Positions 15,037-23,998 of a stretch of 33,254 nucleotides of DNA are shown piece after piece. The notes beneath the pieces are model-generated. The model searched no databases. It was not told the DNA's origin and saw only the letters and a program-made list of their open reading frames with translations. This DNA is from Mesorhizobium sp. (GTDB lineage: Bacteria > Pseudomonadota > Alphaproteobacteria > Rhizobiales > Rhizobiaceae). Numbering within the stretch: position 1 is the first letter of the stretch; every line of letters starts with the position of its first letter. The stretch spans positions 1 to 33,254 of the forward strand of contig NZ_SUEO01000005.1 of assembly GCF_004962925.1 (NCBI RefSeq), in the 5' to 3' direction. The translations under genes were made by a program, and so were the position numbers.

Positions 15037-16236
15037 TCAAAAACCCGACGTCGATCTGGCAACCAATTTGAGCGCACCCTTTTCAACTCGATAGAACGGC
15101 ATCGATCGCTGGCTGGATCCGTCGGCGCGAAACCGGAATAGACCTGTGGATCCGCGAAACCCGCTCGGATTTTCGAGTACCTGTTTGCTGAAGCCATCGG
15201 GTCCAACCGCGCTGGCGATCCCAGCAGTCAGCGCAACCATATCATAGGCGTAGGCGACATTGACGTCGGGCTGATAGTTATAGGTAGTCTTGAAGCGGTC
15301 GGCGATTGGTCCGGTTTCGCGCGGATCGAGCGTGGCGATATAGGCCCCTTCAAACAGCGGCTCGATGGGGCGTTCCAGCCAGCGGTTTGTTCCCACCACA
15401 GCGATTGTTCTTGCCGGGATACCCTTGGATTTCAGGGCGGCAAGGATTTGCAGCGGGCTGTCGTCTCCGCTGGCGACAATGACGGCGTCCGGAGCATCCA
15501 CGAGTGAGCCCATGTCGGTGACCGCTTTGGTGCCGCCGTCGCCTGCCGAGTACGGGATAGTGACCGCCAGCGTTGCGCCATAGATGCTTAGGCTGTTCGC
15601 GACCCGCTTTTCAACGGCACTGCCGTTCGAGCCAGCTGCGACAAGCAATACGAACTTCTTGCTGCCTTTCGCCGCGATGCCTGCGGCGCCCGCAGCCGCG
15701 CTGTCTGCCTCGCTGAGGCGCACGGCATAAACGCCGGGACCGCCTGTGAAATTGTTGGCAAGTGCCAACACTGGCGGCCGTTTCGGTCCCGACAATTTGG
15801 CAATATGCTGCGCCGCCGGTAGTTCGGTCGGACCGATGACGACTTTCGCTCCCGTCGTGATCGCCTTTATCGACAATTCGCTGGCGTGTGCACTGTCGCC
15901 CTGCGTGTCCTCGACCGTCAGTGTGAGCAATCCATTGCCAAGATCCGCCATTGCGAGTTTTGCGGCATCGAGCATCTTCCTGCCGGTTTCCCCCGTGGCT
16001 CCAGGGGCGGACAAGGGCAGCAGCATCGTGATCTTCGTCGAACCACTGCCGATCGATTGCGTCGCCTGGGATCGGCCCGCAACTGCGGCGTCATTCTGCA
16101 CTCCGGGTGCGGCGATTGCAGCCGGATCGAGCGCTTCGGAAATGCTGCCTTTCGACTGGCAACCTGACAATGTCACGGCGAGCGCAAAGGCGACTGCCCT
16201 CGTCCGCAGCCAGAGGACCTGTCGGCCAGCTTCCAT
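15037..16236 (-). CDS. LpoA-like penicillin-binding protein activator lipoprotein
   Basis: A 399-residue protein. The ATG at 16236 begins a lipoprotein signal (RAVAFALAVTLSGC, lipid-modified Cys at about 26). The rest is a periplasmic-binding-protein-like fold of the penicillin-binding protein activator/LpoA C-terminal family: ITMLLPLSAPGATGETGRKM, KLAMADLGNGLLTLTVEDTQ, TGAKVVIGPTELPAAQHIAK, FVLLVAAGSNGSAVEKRVAN, RTIAVVGTNRWLERP and a C-terminal GLFRFRADGSSQR. LpoA in enterobacteria activates PBP1A from the outer membrane. In alphaproteobacteria the family's job is less clear, and a solute-binding role is possible. It lies between a lytic transglycosylase gene and an inactive nuclease-fold gene. 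Confidence 0.85.
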   Translation of the reverse strand: MEAGRQVLWLRTRAVAFALAVTLSGCQSKGSISEALDPAAIAAPGVQNDAAVAGRSQATQSIGSGSTKITMLLPLSAPGATGETGRKMLDAAKLAMADLGNGLLTLTVEDTQGDSAHASELSIKAITTGAKVVIGPTELPAAQHIAKLSGPKRPPVLALANNFTGGPGVYAVRLSEADSAAAGAAGIAAKGSKKFVLLVAAGSNGSAVEKRVANSLSIYGATLAVTIPYSAGDGGTKAVTDMGSLVDAPDAVIVASGDDSPLQILAALKSKGIPARTIAVVGTNRWLERPIEPLFEGAYIATLDPRETGPIADRFKTTYNYQPDVNVAYAYDMVALTAGIASAVGPDGFSKQVLENPSGFRGSTGLFRFRADGSSQRSMPFYRVEKGALKLVARSTSGF

Positions 16237-16322
16237 GATTTTCCACCCTATGTGCCGCCGGGTCACTTCCCGGTCTGATCTTCCAGTCATGTCACGGCTG
16301 AGTTGCGCCGTCTTGTGGTTCT

Positions 16323-17081
16323 TTAGCCTGCAAAAAGCCGGGCTCTGAGCGTCCTGATCTGTCTGGCTTGCCTTGCATTTCGATAGTCGGCGCATTTCAT
16401 GTATCGCGGCCCAGGCACGAACACCCGCCGCACGCACACGCGTTTTCCTGCGGCAGGGGCGCTGTCTTCTCCTCCTGCTGAAAATGTGGAAAAGCCGAAT
16501 GTTGCCACCGGCAACGGCCCGTCAACCTCGAACCCTTCCCTTGCCAGGATCGAGCGCGCGCGCTGGCAGTAGCGGACCGAAAGTGCCGAGAAACGGCTTT
16601 CGTTGTGCCCGGCGCGATACTTCATGACGGTGGTGCACAGGTCGCCGCCGGCGAGCCTGTTCGCCTGCGCGAGATATTTGACGCCCAGCGCGATGTTGGT
16701 CTTCGGCGCACTCAGGTCTTCGAGCGGGCCCCGAAAGCCAAGCATTCGTGCCGTCGCGGGCATGACCTGCATCAACCCGACTTCTCCGTCGGCACCGCGC
16801 GCCTCGGGATCGAACCCGCTTTCGATCTCCATCACGGCGTGTGCGAGCCGCGGCTCCAGGCCGTAGATCGACGACTGGCAGGTCGCAAATGCCTTCAGCG
16901 TTTCTCTCGTCCATTCCTGGGTGGCATCGCGGCGCGTCGGCCGCAACCGCTCGGGCAAGGCACTTTGTACTCTAGTGGATTGTTCCGACGCACCCGCGCT
17001 CGCATGCATGGCAGGCAGGTCAAAACCGACCAAGGCGATCGTTCCGGCGATCGCCCGCAGCAATGTTCGGTCGGCCATCAT
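16323..17081 (-). CDS. Lytic transglycosylase (SLT domain)
   Basis: A 252-residue secreted protein that would cleave glycan strands of peptidoglycan in the periplasm. A signal peptide (LLRAIAGTIALVGFDLPAMHASA) precedes an SLT domain at about 65-175: RLAHAVMEIESGFDPEARG (catalytic Glu87), EVGLMQVMPATARMLGF (102-117), NIALGVKYLAQANRLAGGD and the closing MKYRAGHNESRF. A C-terminal basic tail with KRVCVRRVFVPGPRYMKC holds two cysteines. The start is one of two adjacent ATGs (17081/17078). It lies 33 bases after a small secreted-protein gene. Such enzymes often make room in the wall for secretion or pilus machines, which fits its place next to an adhesin locus. Confidence 0.9.
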   Translation of the reverse strand: MMADRTLLRAIAGTIALVGFDLPAMHASAGASEQSTRVQSALPERLRPTRRDATQEWTRETLKAFATCQSSIYGLEPRLAHAVMEIESGFDPEARGADGEVGLMQVMPATARMLGFRGPLEDLSAPKTNIALGVKYLAQANRLAGGDLCTTVMKYRAGHNESRFSALSVRYCQRARSILAREGFEVDGPLPVATFGFSTFSAGGEDSAPAAGKRVCVRRVFVPGPRYMKCADYRNARQARQIRTLRARLFAG

Positions 17082-17114
17082 TGTCAGCCAGCCGGCGCGT
17101 CGCCGCCTTTTTGG

Positions 17115-17486
17115 TCAGTTCATGTACTCGACCATGCGGTCGTGGAAACACTCGCATTTATTGAGGTAGTCTTCGTCGCGATAATTTGTCTTCAAATAGC
17201 CGTAAGCCTTGCCGCAGGCGACCTTGGCCTCGGAGGCCCAGACGAAGACAGGCCGTGACGAATGGATCCATTCCGAGCTGTTGGCGACGGCGACAGACTC
17301 GTCCATCAGTTGCACCACCTGGTTCTTGAGATCGACGATGTTGTCGGTCTGCACCAGGTTGGACGTGCCCACGACGCGACAATAATCGACCGACGGACCT
17401 TCGATGATGTCGGCGGCATACCCCGTCGATCCAACAGCCAGGAACAGTGTTGCACCGGCAGCCAGAAGTCTTGCAGACTTTTTCAT
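17115..17486 (-). CDS. Small secreted cysteine-containing protein, unknown function
   Basis: A 123-residue protein with a good ribosome site (AGAGGGG) and a clear signal peptide (MKKSARLLAAGATLFLAVG, cleavage likely after GYA at about 24). The mature part has four cysteines (DYCRVV, KVACGK and CEC near the end), which could form two disulfides. It is mainly helical (VDLKNQVVQLMDESVAVANS). No family was recognised. It is the first gene after the adhesin on the same strand (60-base gap), followed closely by the lytic transglycosylase, so a shared transcript is likely. Confidence 0.75.
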   Translation of the reverse strand: MKKSARLLAAGATLFLAVGSTGYAADIIEGPSVDYCRVVGTSNLVQTDNIVDLKNQVVQLMDESVAVANSSEWIHSSRPVFVWASEAKVACGKAYGYLKTNYRDEDYLNKCECFHDRMVEYMN

Positions 17487-17546
17487 GATGAATTCCCCTC
17501 TACCATTCGAATCTATAGCATAACACCTAGCCCTTGCACTATTCCC

Positions 17547-20500
17547 CTAAACCGCATTGGCCGTGGTCGTATGCTGGGTTATTCCGTCGTCATAAAGCAG
17601 CGTGATTGTGCTGGACACCGGCACGTTCGTTAGCGTGGCCACGTCCACGAAATTGGTGCCGTTGGCCGTACCGTCGGCATCGACGCTTAGCGTGCCGGTT
17701 CCCGCATCGTAGTTCACGAACTCGCCGATATTGGCTCCCCCCGGGGCTGTGTCGAACAACGACGTCAGGTCGATCACGTCGCCCTGGCCGCCAGCGCCGC
17801 TGTAGTCGGAGATGAGATCCTTGATGTCCAACTGGTCGAGTTTGAACGTATCAGCACCGTTTCCTCCAGTCATTGTGTCTTGGCCGAAACCTCCAACGAG
17901 GAGATCGTTGCCGTCGCCACCGCTGATAAGATCGCTGCCACCACCGCCGCTGAGGAAATCATTGCCTCCCCTGCCTATGATGACGTCATTGCCGCCATTG
18001 CCATTGAGATGGTCGATACCGGATGTGCCATAGATCTGGTCGGCCAAGGTGGCATCGCCATTCACCGTTATTCCAGGATCGCCTGGATCATGGGAGAAGA
18101 ATTCGAATCTGACTGCGCGGGCCTGGTAGTTGCCGCCATCATTGTCGAAATAAGAAAGTGTCCATGTGTCGCCGGCGGCCGGTGGATTTGCGATCAGATA
18201 GTCCGCGAGCGTCGTCGTCGTTGCGACCCCGGCGCCGTCGAGAAGGAAGATATGGTCATAGTCGACGGTCGCCTTCATCAGGCCGGTGGCCGGGTCGTAG
18301 GTCCAACTCTGCTCGAATGTTCCGGCAGTCAGATCGTCTTCAACAACTGCAAAACGGTTCGCTCCAATCCTGATCTCGACTTGAACTTCCTGCTCGCGAT
18401 GCGATCCCGCACTGCCGTCTCCGAAGACGCCTGGATTGCGTTCCCCTAGCGGGATCGGAGTTACGAAGGGCGACTCCTGGAAGTCGGTGTAGATTACGAC
18501 TGTCGAGCCGTGAGGATCGGCCGTTATGGCGCTTACCGTGGCTTGGGACAGGCTCAGGTTCTGGGTCTGGTCGTTTCCGGACGTGAGCGGGCTGTTACCA
18601 TTACCCACCTGTGCGGTATCGCTGGGCAAGCTGGTCGGCGGGACTTCGTGGATGCCGACAGTCTGAGTGACGTGGGCGGTGCCGTCGAAGACGTCCAGCG
18701 ACAGATTGACGTTGACGGTGTCGGTTACCGTTGCGGTCGGCCTGTAGACCAGGTCGTCCAGCAGGTTGATGCCGCCGGCCGGATCGTAGAGCACAGTGCC
18801 GGCCGTCAGGGCGACGTAGGTGACGCCATCGAAATAGAACGTGCCTGTGGGGATCGTCCCCGTCGCGGTGACGATGAGGTTGTCGCCATCCGCATCGGTC
18901 GGGATAGTCACCAGCAAGGGATATCCGTCGGGATAGCTCGGCGTGCTCAAAGTTTGCTGTGCCGGATCGCTCGACATCCAGTTCTGGGTGTTTGCGGCAA
19001 CCGGAGCATTGTTGACGTCCGACAGGGTGATGGTCAGCGTCGTCGTCGACAGGTCGCCGTCGCCGTCCATGATGGTGTAGACGAAGGTGTCGGTGGCGCC
19101 GCCGGCCGGCACGGCGTTGGCAAAGCCGTCATAGCTGTAGGTGCCGTTGGCGTTGAGCGTCAGCGTGCCGTAGGTGCCGGCAATGCCGGCGCCCAGCCCG
19201 CCGCTCACCGGGCTGGCGGTGTTGCTGCCGGCGGCCACGCCGACAACGCCGCCACCGGCGGCCGCACCGTCGGCGCCGAACACGTCATCGGTGGCGTCGC
19301 TCAGCACGTTGCCGGTGGCGATGGCGCCCTCGGCGACGCTGTTGGTGTCGGCGTTCGCCGTCGGCACATCGTCGACGACGTCGATGGTGATGGTGCTGGT
19401 GATGGTGTTGCCGTTGGCGTCGGTCGCCTGGTAGGTGAAGCTCTCGACGTTGTTGACCGTGTTGGTGCCGTTGTCGGCATCGGCGCCGTCGACCGGTGCG
19501 GTCAGCGTGTAGCTGTAGGTGCCGTCGGCATTGAGGGTCAGCGTGCCGTGCGAGCCGGTCGCGCTGCCGACCAGCGCAAAGGTGTAGGGGCCGCTGCCGC
19601 CGGAGAGGTTGTCGGCGACCGTGCCGGTCACCGTCTCGGCCGGGCTGGCCGGATTGCTGCCGATCGCAAGTGCTGCTTCATTGACCGTGGCGTCGTCATT
19701 GGCGGCCGCCAGGCCGCTGTCCGACAGGGTGATGGTCAGCGTCGTCGTCGACAGGTCGCCGTCGCCGTCCATGATGGTGTAGACGAAGGTGTCGGTGGCG
19801 CCGCCGGCCGGCACGGCGTTGGCAAAGCCGTCATAGCTGTAGGTGCCGTTGGCGTTGAGCGTCAGCGTGCCGTAGGTGCCGGCAATGCCGGCGCCCAGCC
19901 CGCCGCTCACCGGGCTGGCGGTGTTGCTGCCGGCGGCCACGCCGACAACGCCGCCACCGGCGGCCGCACCGTCGGCGCCGAACACGTCATCGGTGGCGTC
20001 GCTCAGCACGTTGCCGGTGGCGATGGCGCCCTCGGCGACGCTGTTGGTGTCGGCGTTCGCCGTCGGCACGTCGTCGACGACGTCGATGGTGAGTGTATCG
20101 TTGGCGCTCTGCCCGTCCTGGTCGGTTAGCACCACTGCAAAGTTCTCGAACAGGCTGTTCTCACCGAGGGCGGTGGGATGCGCCTCATTGTCGAGGAGCG
20201 TGTAGGTGTAGCTCACCTGACCTGTCGCGGCATCGTAGGCAGTCACAGCCAGCGTGTTGCCCTCCGGCGTCGTGAACGAGCCCGCCGTGAACACGCCGTT
20301 GGTGATGAAGGCCTGACCACCGATCGTCAGCGAGGCAATGCCGTCGGGCGAAGAGATGGTGAAGGTGCCCATACCGGTCTCGGCCGTGCTTGACGGGTTC
20401 GAGCCGGGCCCGCCCGGCGTCCCGACATTTAACGCCTCTTCATTCACCGTCACGTCGCCGCCACGGACCTCGGGCGTCAGGTCGCTGATCACCGGCGGTG

Positions 20501-21908
20501 CATCGCCGATCGAGATTGTCAGTGTCGTGTGCGACAGATCGCCGTCGCCATCCTTGATGGTGTAGGTGAACACGTCGTCGACGCCGCCGGGCGTGCCGGC
20601 ATCGCGCGCATAGCTGTAGGTGCCGTCCGCGTTCAGCGTAAGCTTTCCGTAAGTCCCCTGGATTTGCACGCCAAGCGTGCCGCCGTCGTCCAGATCGGAA
20701 TTCGTCGTGCCGCTCGTGACCCCGACCACCGTCGCACCATCGGCGCCCTGCGTGTCGGCCGCCCCGTCAGTCACGTTGACGTCAACGCCGTCTGTCCCGC
20801 CAGCAAGCACATTACCCGTCGCGGGGCCGAACTGACCCCCCGCGATGCTGTCCGTGTCGGCAATCGCCGTCGGCGCGTCGTCGACGATGTTGATGGCCAG
20901 GTTGCCTGGCGCTCCCGGATCGCCATCGGCGTCCGTCACCGCGACGGGGAGGTTTACGCTGGTGGTGTCGCCGGAGGTGTTGTCGATGAGCGTATAGGAA
21001 TAGCTGATCGTGCCCAAGCCGGTCGCGGAATCATAGACATAGCTCGCTGTCAGCGAGCCGGTCGCGTCGGTGAAGGTCTGGGGCACGCCGGTGAGCACAT
21101 GGCCGCCCAGCGAGACTTCCGACACGCCGTCCGGCGAGCTGAAGCCGATTGTGCCAGAGGTCGTCTCCGAGGCCGCAGGCTCATTCGAGCCATGTGACTC
21201 GCCGCTGCGTGCCGGCAGGCCAGCCTCATAGACCGTGGTCGAGGCTACAGGATCAATCGAAGGGGTAGAGTCTTTCTCCCTGACGCCAATCGTCAGTTCG
21301 CGCGGCTCCAAACGGCCAAACTGCAAGGCCGTCGGCGGCAGCAATGCCGATAGATCGAACCCGTTGCCGATCCCACCGACTGGAACCGCGAAGTTTCCGC
21401 CGGCGCTGCCCGGCGTCCCGTTTCCCGGCCCCGCCGAGATCGAGCCGTCGGCGCCGAAGGCAATGTCGACATGGCTTGCTTCAAGCGCCGCCAGTAAGGC
21501 GACGCGCGGCACCTCAATGTCGCCGAGAATAAAGGTCGGCACGTTCAGGGCACCGTCCTTGATGACGACCACCGAGCCGTCTGGTTGTTCGAGCAGAAGG
21601 TGGCGGCCGTCGACTCGGATATTGTCGATAGCGACGTTGGCCGGAAATCTCACGGTGTTGCTGGCGTCGGCCACATATTCATGCGGCGCCGCAGCCGCTG
21701 GTGCATTGGCCGCTGCCGGCGCTTCCGTTTGCACTGCTGCGCCGTTGCCCACATCCGCCGGCACCGGCTCGGCTGCTGCCGGTTGCTCGGTCGAGGCTGC
21801 TTGCGCGACCTTGATACCTGCCGCCGATGCCAGGCCGCTGTGTTCATTGGAACCAGAATGTTCGTCCGAGGAACCTGAAACACTGTCCAATTCGAGAATG
21901 GTCGCCAT
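17547..21908 (-). CDS. RTX/VCBS-type large surface adhesin, type I secreted
   Basis: A 1453-residue surface or secreted adhesin. The start is ATG 21908, with GGAGGGG eight bases ahead. N-terminus: Ala/Pro-rich 1-80, then a domain ([20 protein letters not shown] and [20 protein letters not shown]) seen at the front of alphaproteobacterial RTX proteins. Next come VCBS/Ig-like repeats (about 210-970) with the recurrent [23 protein letters not shown] and IVDDAPTA motifs, two of them nearly identical. A cadherin-like stretch follows (about 970-1090). The C-terminus has calcium-binding RTX nonapeptides at about 1299-1354 ([20 protein letters not shown]) and a type I secretion target domain. There are no Cys-rich parts and no N-terminal Sec signal. 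Secretion is expected through the TolC/ABC/HlyD system encoded at 24-29 kb. SAAG at 28-31 is the only LapG-site-like motif noticed. Confidence 0.93.
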   Translation of the reverse strand: MATILELDSVSGSSDEHSGSNEHSGLASAAGIKVAQAASTEQPAAAEPVPADVGNGAAVQTEAPAAANAPAAAAPHEYVADASNTVRFPANVAIDNIRVDGRHLLLEQPDGSVVVIKDGALNVPTFILGDIEVPRVALLAALEASHVDIAFGADGSISAGPGNGTPGSAGGNFAVPVGGIGNGFDLSALLPPTALQFGRLEPRELTIGVREKDSTPSIDPVASTTVYEAGLPARSGESHGSNEPAASETTSGTIGFSSPDGVSEVSLGGHVLTGVPQTFTDATGSLTASYVYDSATGLGTISYSYTLIDNTSGDTTSVNLPVAVTDADGDPGAPGNLAINIVDDAPTAIADTDSIAGGQFGPATGNVLAGGTDGVDVNVTDGAADTQGADGATVVGVTSGTTNSDLDDGGTLGVQIQGTYGKLTLNADGTYSYARDAGTPGGVDDVFTYTIKDGDGDLSHTTLTISIGDAPPVISDLTPEVRGGDVTVNEEALNVGTPGGPGSNPSSTAETGMGTFTISSPDGIASLTIGGQAFITNGVFTAGSFTTPEGNTLAVTAYDAATGQVSYTYTLLDNEAHPTALGENSLFENFAVVLTDQDGQSANDTLTIDVVDDVPTANADTNSVAEGAIATGNVLSDATDDVFGADGAAAGGGVVGVAAGSNTASPVSGGLGAGIAGTYGTLTLNANGTYSYDGFANAVPAGGATDTFVYTIMDGDGDLSTTTLTITLSDSGLAAANDDATVNEAALAIGSNPASPAETVTGTVADNLSGGSGPYTFALVGSATGSHGTLTLNADGTYSYTLTAPVDGADADNGTNTVNNVESFTYQATDANGNTITSTITIDVVDDVPTANADTNSVAEGAIATGNVLSDATDDVFGADGAAAGGGVVGVAAGSNTASPVSGGLGAGIAGTYGTLTLNANGTYSYDGFANAVPAGGATDTFVYTIMDGDGDLSTTTLTITLSDVNNAPVAANTQNWMSSDPAQQTLSTPSYPDGYPLLVTIPTDADGDNLIVTATGTIPTGTFYFDGVTYVALTAGTVLYDPAGGINLLDDLVYRPTATVTDTVNVNLSLDVFDGTAHVTQTVGIHEVPPTSLPSDTAQVGNGNSPLTSGNDQTQNLSLSQATVSAITADPHGSTVVIYTDFQESPFVTPIPLGERNPGVFGDGSAGSHREQEVQVEIRIGANRFAVVEDDLTAGTFEQSWTYDPATGLMKATVDYDHIFLLDGAGVATTTTLADYLIANPPAAGDTWTLSYFDNDGGNYQARAVRFEFFSHDPGDPGITVNGDATLADQIYGTSGIDHLNGNGGNDVIIGRGGNDFLSGGGGSDLISGGDGNDLLVGGFGQDTMTGGNGADTFKLDQLDIKDLISDYSGAGGQGDVIDLTSLFDTAPGGANIGEFVNYDAGTGTLSVDADGTANGTNFVDVATLTNVPVSSTITLLYDDGITQHTTTANAV
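19017..19390 (-). repeat. 374-bp direct repeat, copy 1 (inside adhesin gene)
   Basis: This matches 19719-20092 base for base apart from one difference (A at 19368 against G at 20070). The offset of 702 bases is a multiple of three, so each copy encodes the same 124-residue VCBS-type unit (about residues 839-964). Confidence 0.95.
19719..20092 (-). repeat. 374-bp direct repeat, copy 2 (inside adhesin gene)
   Basis: The partner of 19017-19390, encoding about residues 605-730. Between the copies lies a different VCBS unit (19391-19718), so the duplicated block is one unit plus the unit beside it. Near-identity even at silent positions means recent duplication or gene conversion. Confidence 0.95.
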
Positions 21909-22230
21909 AGCTGAAACCCCTCCGGTATTTCTCTGGAAGAGACAGCGGTAATCTCGGCTTTGCAACAGTCTGGTAATCTATTCCATATATCCTAATATGC
22001 ATTTGCCACTATTTTTTACGCATGGTAAATCATATTTATATAACCCTATATATGTTGCCGCAGCAGACCAATTTGCTGGCAATCCTTACGACAGTGATGC
22101 GGCAAAATAAGTATAAATATGAATAAAATTTTACACAAAATAGACGTAACCCTTTACGACAAAGTTATCTGCCTTCCTTTCCAATAATTTGAGACAAGAT
22201 TGGTAGCGTCCACAGTCAAAGGTGGGCGTT
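21909..22230. promoter_or_regulatory. AT-rich divergent control region, adhesin and LapG-like gene
   Basis: These 322 bases separate the adhesin start (minus) from the protease start (plus) and are strikingly AT-rich between about 21975 and 22195, against a GC-rich background. TTGCCGCA (22055-22062) and its exact complement (22098-22105) form a dyad, inside which CAGCA (22061-22065) and TGCTG (22074-22078) form another. An AT dyad (CATAT...ATATG) lies at 22031-22054. Regulators such as MucR/Ros-type proteins favour AT-rich DNA of this kind in rhizobia. Individual promoters could not be assigned. Confidence 0.6.
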
Positions 22231-23181
22231 ATGAAAAAAGAAAAGACTGGCCTGGGTGGTCTCAAAATGCTGTTGCTGGCGATCGGCCTTGTCGGCCTGT
22301 CGCAGCCAGCACTCGCGAATGCCATTGTGGCGGATGTCGCTGCGGCCGGTGCGCTGCAGCAAAAGGTGCAGGCGCCGCCATGCCTCGGCGGCGTTTCGTT
22401 GGCGAGGTTTCAGCCTTGGCGGCCTGCTGAAGCTTACCGCACAGATATGTTTCCCGGCAGCTACGGGCCAGCCGTTGCTTATTACGGGGAGGCTCTTTCG
22501 ACGTCGCGAGGCGATGTCGGCATAGATCCTGTGCAGACGGCGGCGATAATCCCCGGTGTGTTCGGATCGGTTGCCTTGTCCATGCGCAACTCTCCCGTCT
22601 CGGCACGCTGGGCACCTGTCTACAGGGCCATCGCCGGCTGCTCTGCGAGCAGTGCGTGCGAGCGCAAGAGCGCTGCTTTTGCCGAGATCGTTAACGCTGT
22701 CAAAGACCGGGGATTCAGCGACAAGCTGTCCTTCGTCAACAGCAGCATAAACCGCGCAATTGCCTATAAGAAAGACAGTGCAGTTTACAGCAGGCTCGAC
22801 TATTGGGCGAAGCCTTCGGAAATCCTCGAGCGGCGGGCTGGCGACTGTGAGGATTTTGCCATCCTCAAGATGGCGGCACTGCTGCGGGCCGGCATCCCGG
22901 CTCAGAGCATGTCGCTTGTTGTTCTCCAGGATCGCCGCAAAAAATTCTTTCATGCCGTGCTTTCGGTGAGTACGGACAGCGGCACATTCATCCTCGATAG
23001 TCTCAACAACACTGTTTTGAAAGACAGCGATCTCCCTGACTATCTGCCGCTGTATTCCTTCAGCACTGATCGGGCGTGGATCCATGGCGCAAAACCAGGG
23101 GGCGCGCAAATAGCCGACATGAAAGGCGCTTTCGCAAAGGTTGCTCCTGGCGAAGGTCTGGAGCCGGATATGTCCCTGTGA
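22231..23181 (+). CDS. LapG-type periplasmic transglutaminase-like cysteine protease
   Basis: A 316-residue protein from ATG 22231, with GGTGGG ahead, rather than GTG 22222. A signal peptide (LLLAIGLVGLSQPALA) is followed by the bacterial transglutaminase-like cysteine peptidase domain (BTLCP). Visible are YWAKPSEILERRAGDCEDFA with catalytic Cys206, FFHAVLSVS with His241 and GTFILDSLNN with Asp256, the Cys-His-Asp triad. LapG cuts the N-terminus of large RTX adhesins in the periplasm to release them, normally under control of the c-di-GMP receptor LapD. It is encoded divergently from the adhesin and shares its control region, so the adhesin is the obvious substrate. No LapD gene is in this window. 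Confidence 0.9.
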   Translation: MKKEKTGLGGLKMLLLAIGLVGLSQPALANAIVADVAAAGALQQKVQAPPCLGGVSLARFQPWRPAEAYRTDMFPGSYGPAVAYYGEALSTSRGDVGIDPVQTAAIIPGVFGSVALSMRNSPVSARWAPVYRAIAGCSASSACERKSAAFAEIVNAVKDRGFSDKLSFVNSSINRAIAYKKDSAVYSRLDYWAKPSEILERRAGDCEDFAILKMAALLRAGIPAQSMSLVVLQDRRKKFFHAVLSVSTDSGTFILDSLNNTVLKDSDLPDYLPLYSFSTDRAWIHGAKPGGAQIADMKGAFAKVAPGEGLEPDMSL

Positions 23182-23244
23182 AATTACGCGAACCATCGTC
23201 AGCCTGGATTGAGCTGCACTTGCCCGGAGCGGCAGCTCTAAAGC

Positions 23245-23291
23245 GCGTCGCATTTGAACGGATTCATGCGACGCTCTAAGTTCTTGTTTTT
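23245..23291 (+). terminator. Intrinsic terminator of LapG-like gene, within an intergenic repeat
   Basis: GCGTCGCAT (23245-23253) and its exact complement ATGCGACGC (23266-23274) form a 9-bp stem, followed by a T-rich run (23281-23291). It lies 63 bases after the protease stop. The hairpin and the sequence following it resemble an intergenic repeat that recurs in Mesorhizobium genomes, recalled from general knowledge and not searched. Confidence 0.65.
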
Positions 23292-23317
23292 ATGGCATAT
23301 CGCAAAATCGCTGCGCA

Positions 23318-23338
23318 CCCTCGGGTCAAGCCCGAGGG
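23318..23338. repeat. Palindromic CCCTCGGG hairpin
   Basis: CCCTCGGG (23318-23325) and CCCGAGGG (23331-23338) pair exactly around a five-base loop. It lies 21 bases from the stop of the minus-strand regulator gene, between two convergent genes, and resembles a short palindromic repeat common in Rhizobiales. It may help terminate transcription from the right. Confidence 0.6.
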
Positions 23339-23359
23339 CAAGCTTTTGCGCGACATGCA

Positions 23360-23998
23360 TTAGCCGTTGACGAACGCCATCAGCAGCTCCGGTTCGGGTA
23401 CGGGCGCCCGCACTGCGTTCAATTGACCCCGATACCGACGTTCGCCGGCGCCGATGACGAAGCCGCTGGCGATCGGAACTTCGCCATTGGCATCGAGTCG
23501 GGCAAAAATGTCGGCGACATTGAGATCCAGCGCCAGCTTGAGATCTTGTCGTGCATCATTGTTTGGTCCGGCCGGCAACTGACGCTTGACCAGTTGCTGG
23601 AACGGAGCATTGAAAGTCAGGATCTTCTTCGATGACGCCAAGGCAAAAGCGGGCGAGGGGCAGGCAACCAATATGGCATTGATCGTTCTGATCGATGCAA
23701 GCTTTCGTAGGATCAGGTTTTCATCCGCCAGCCCGAGTATGCAGGCCACCCGTATCGCCGACGTCAGATTACCAGTCTTGGTTTGATTTTTGGCGATCTC
23801 GTCGATCAGCATGCCGATCGTGCATTTCCTATTTTCAGCCATCTGCTTCAGCGACATCCAGAAAGCCTTTTCCAGACGAATGCCGCGGCGTATGCCGCCA
23901 CGCGCGACAACCCGGAACTCCAGCCCGAAATCCTCTCTGGTGATCGGCAGAAGCAACCGATCATGGGTGGTGGGAGGAGAGTTGGCGCTAGCGCTCAC
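23360..23998 (-). CDS. Ribbon-helix-helix plus PAS-like regulator
   Basis: A 212-residue protein starting at GTG 23998, overlapping the HlyD stop by 11 bases, so translation is probably coupled. Residues about 28-95 match the RHH_4 ribbon-helix-helix type (GGIRRGIRLEKAFWMSLKQM, then CTIGMLIDEIAKN and NLTSAIRVACILGL). Residues about 100-210 look like a PAS domain (AILVACPSPAFALASSKKI, NAPFQQLVKRQLP, then VADIFARLDANGEVPIASGF and YRGQLNAVRAPVPE). It could sense a small molecule or redox state and control the adhesin or secretion genes. It is the last gene of the secretion operon. The RHH call is firm; the PAS call is by fold pattern only. Confidence 0.75.
   Translation of the reverse strand: MSASANSPPTTHDRLLLPITREDFGLEFRVVARGGIRRGIRLEKAFWMSLKQMAENRKCTIGMLIDEIAKNQTKTGNLTSAIRVACILGLADENLILRKLASIRTINAILVACPSPAFALASSKKILTFNAPFQQLVKRQLPAGPNNDARQDLKLALDLNVADIFARLDANGEVPIASGFVIGAGERRYRGQLNAVRAPVPEPELLMAFVNG

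Noticed and set aside
18510-20129. A 539-residue open frame on the plus strand
   Set aside because: It is the antisense of the VCBS repeats of the adhesin. Its Val/Gly/Ala/Arg-rich repetitive sequence mirrors the codon use of the real gene, and it has no ribosome site or family likeness.
17840-20900. Regular repeats resembling a CRISPR array or satellite
   Set aside because: The repeats are in-frame protein units (VCBS and RTX) of variable length and lack the repeat-spacer layout of CRISPR.
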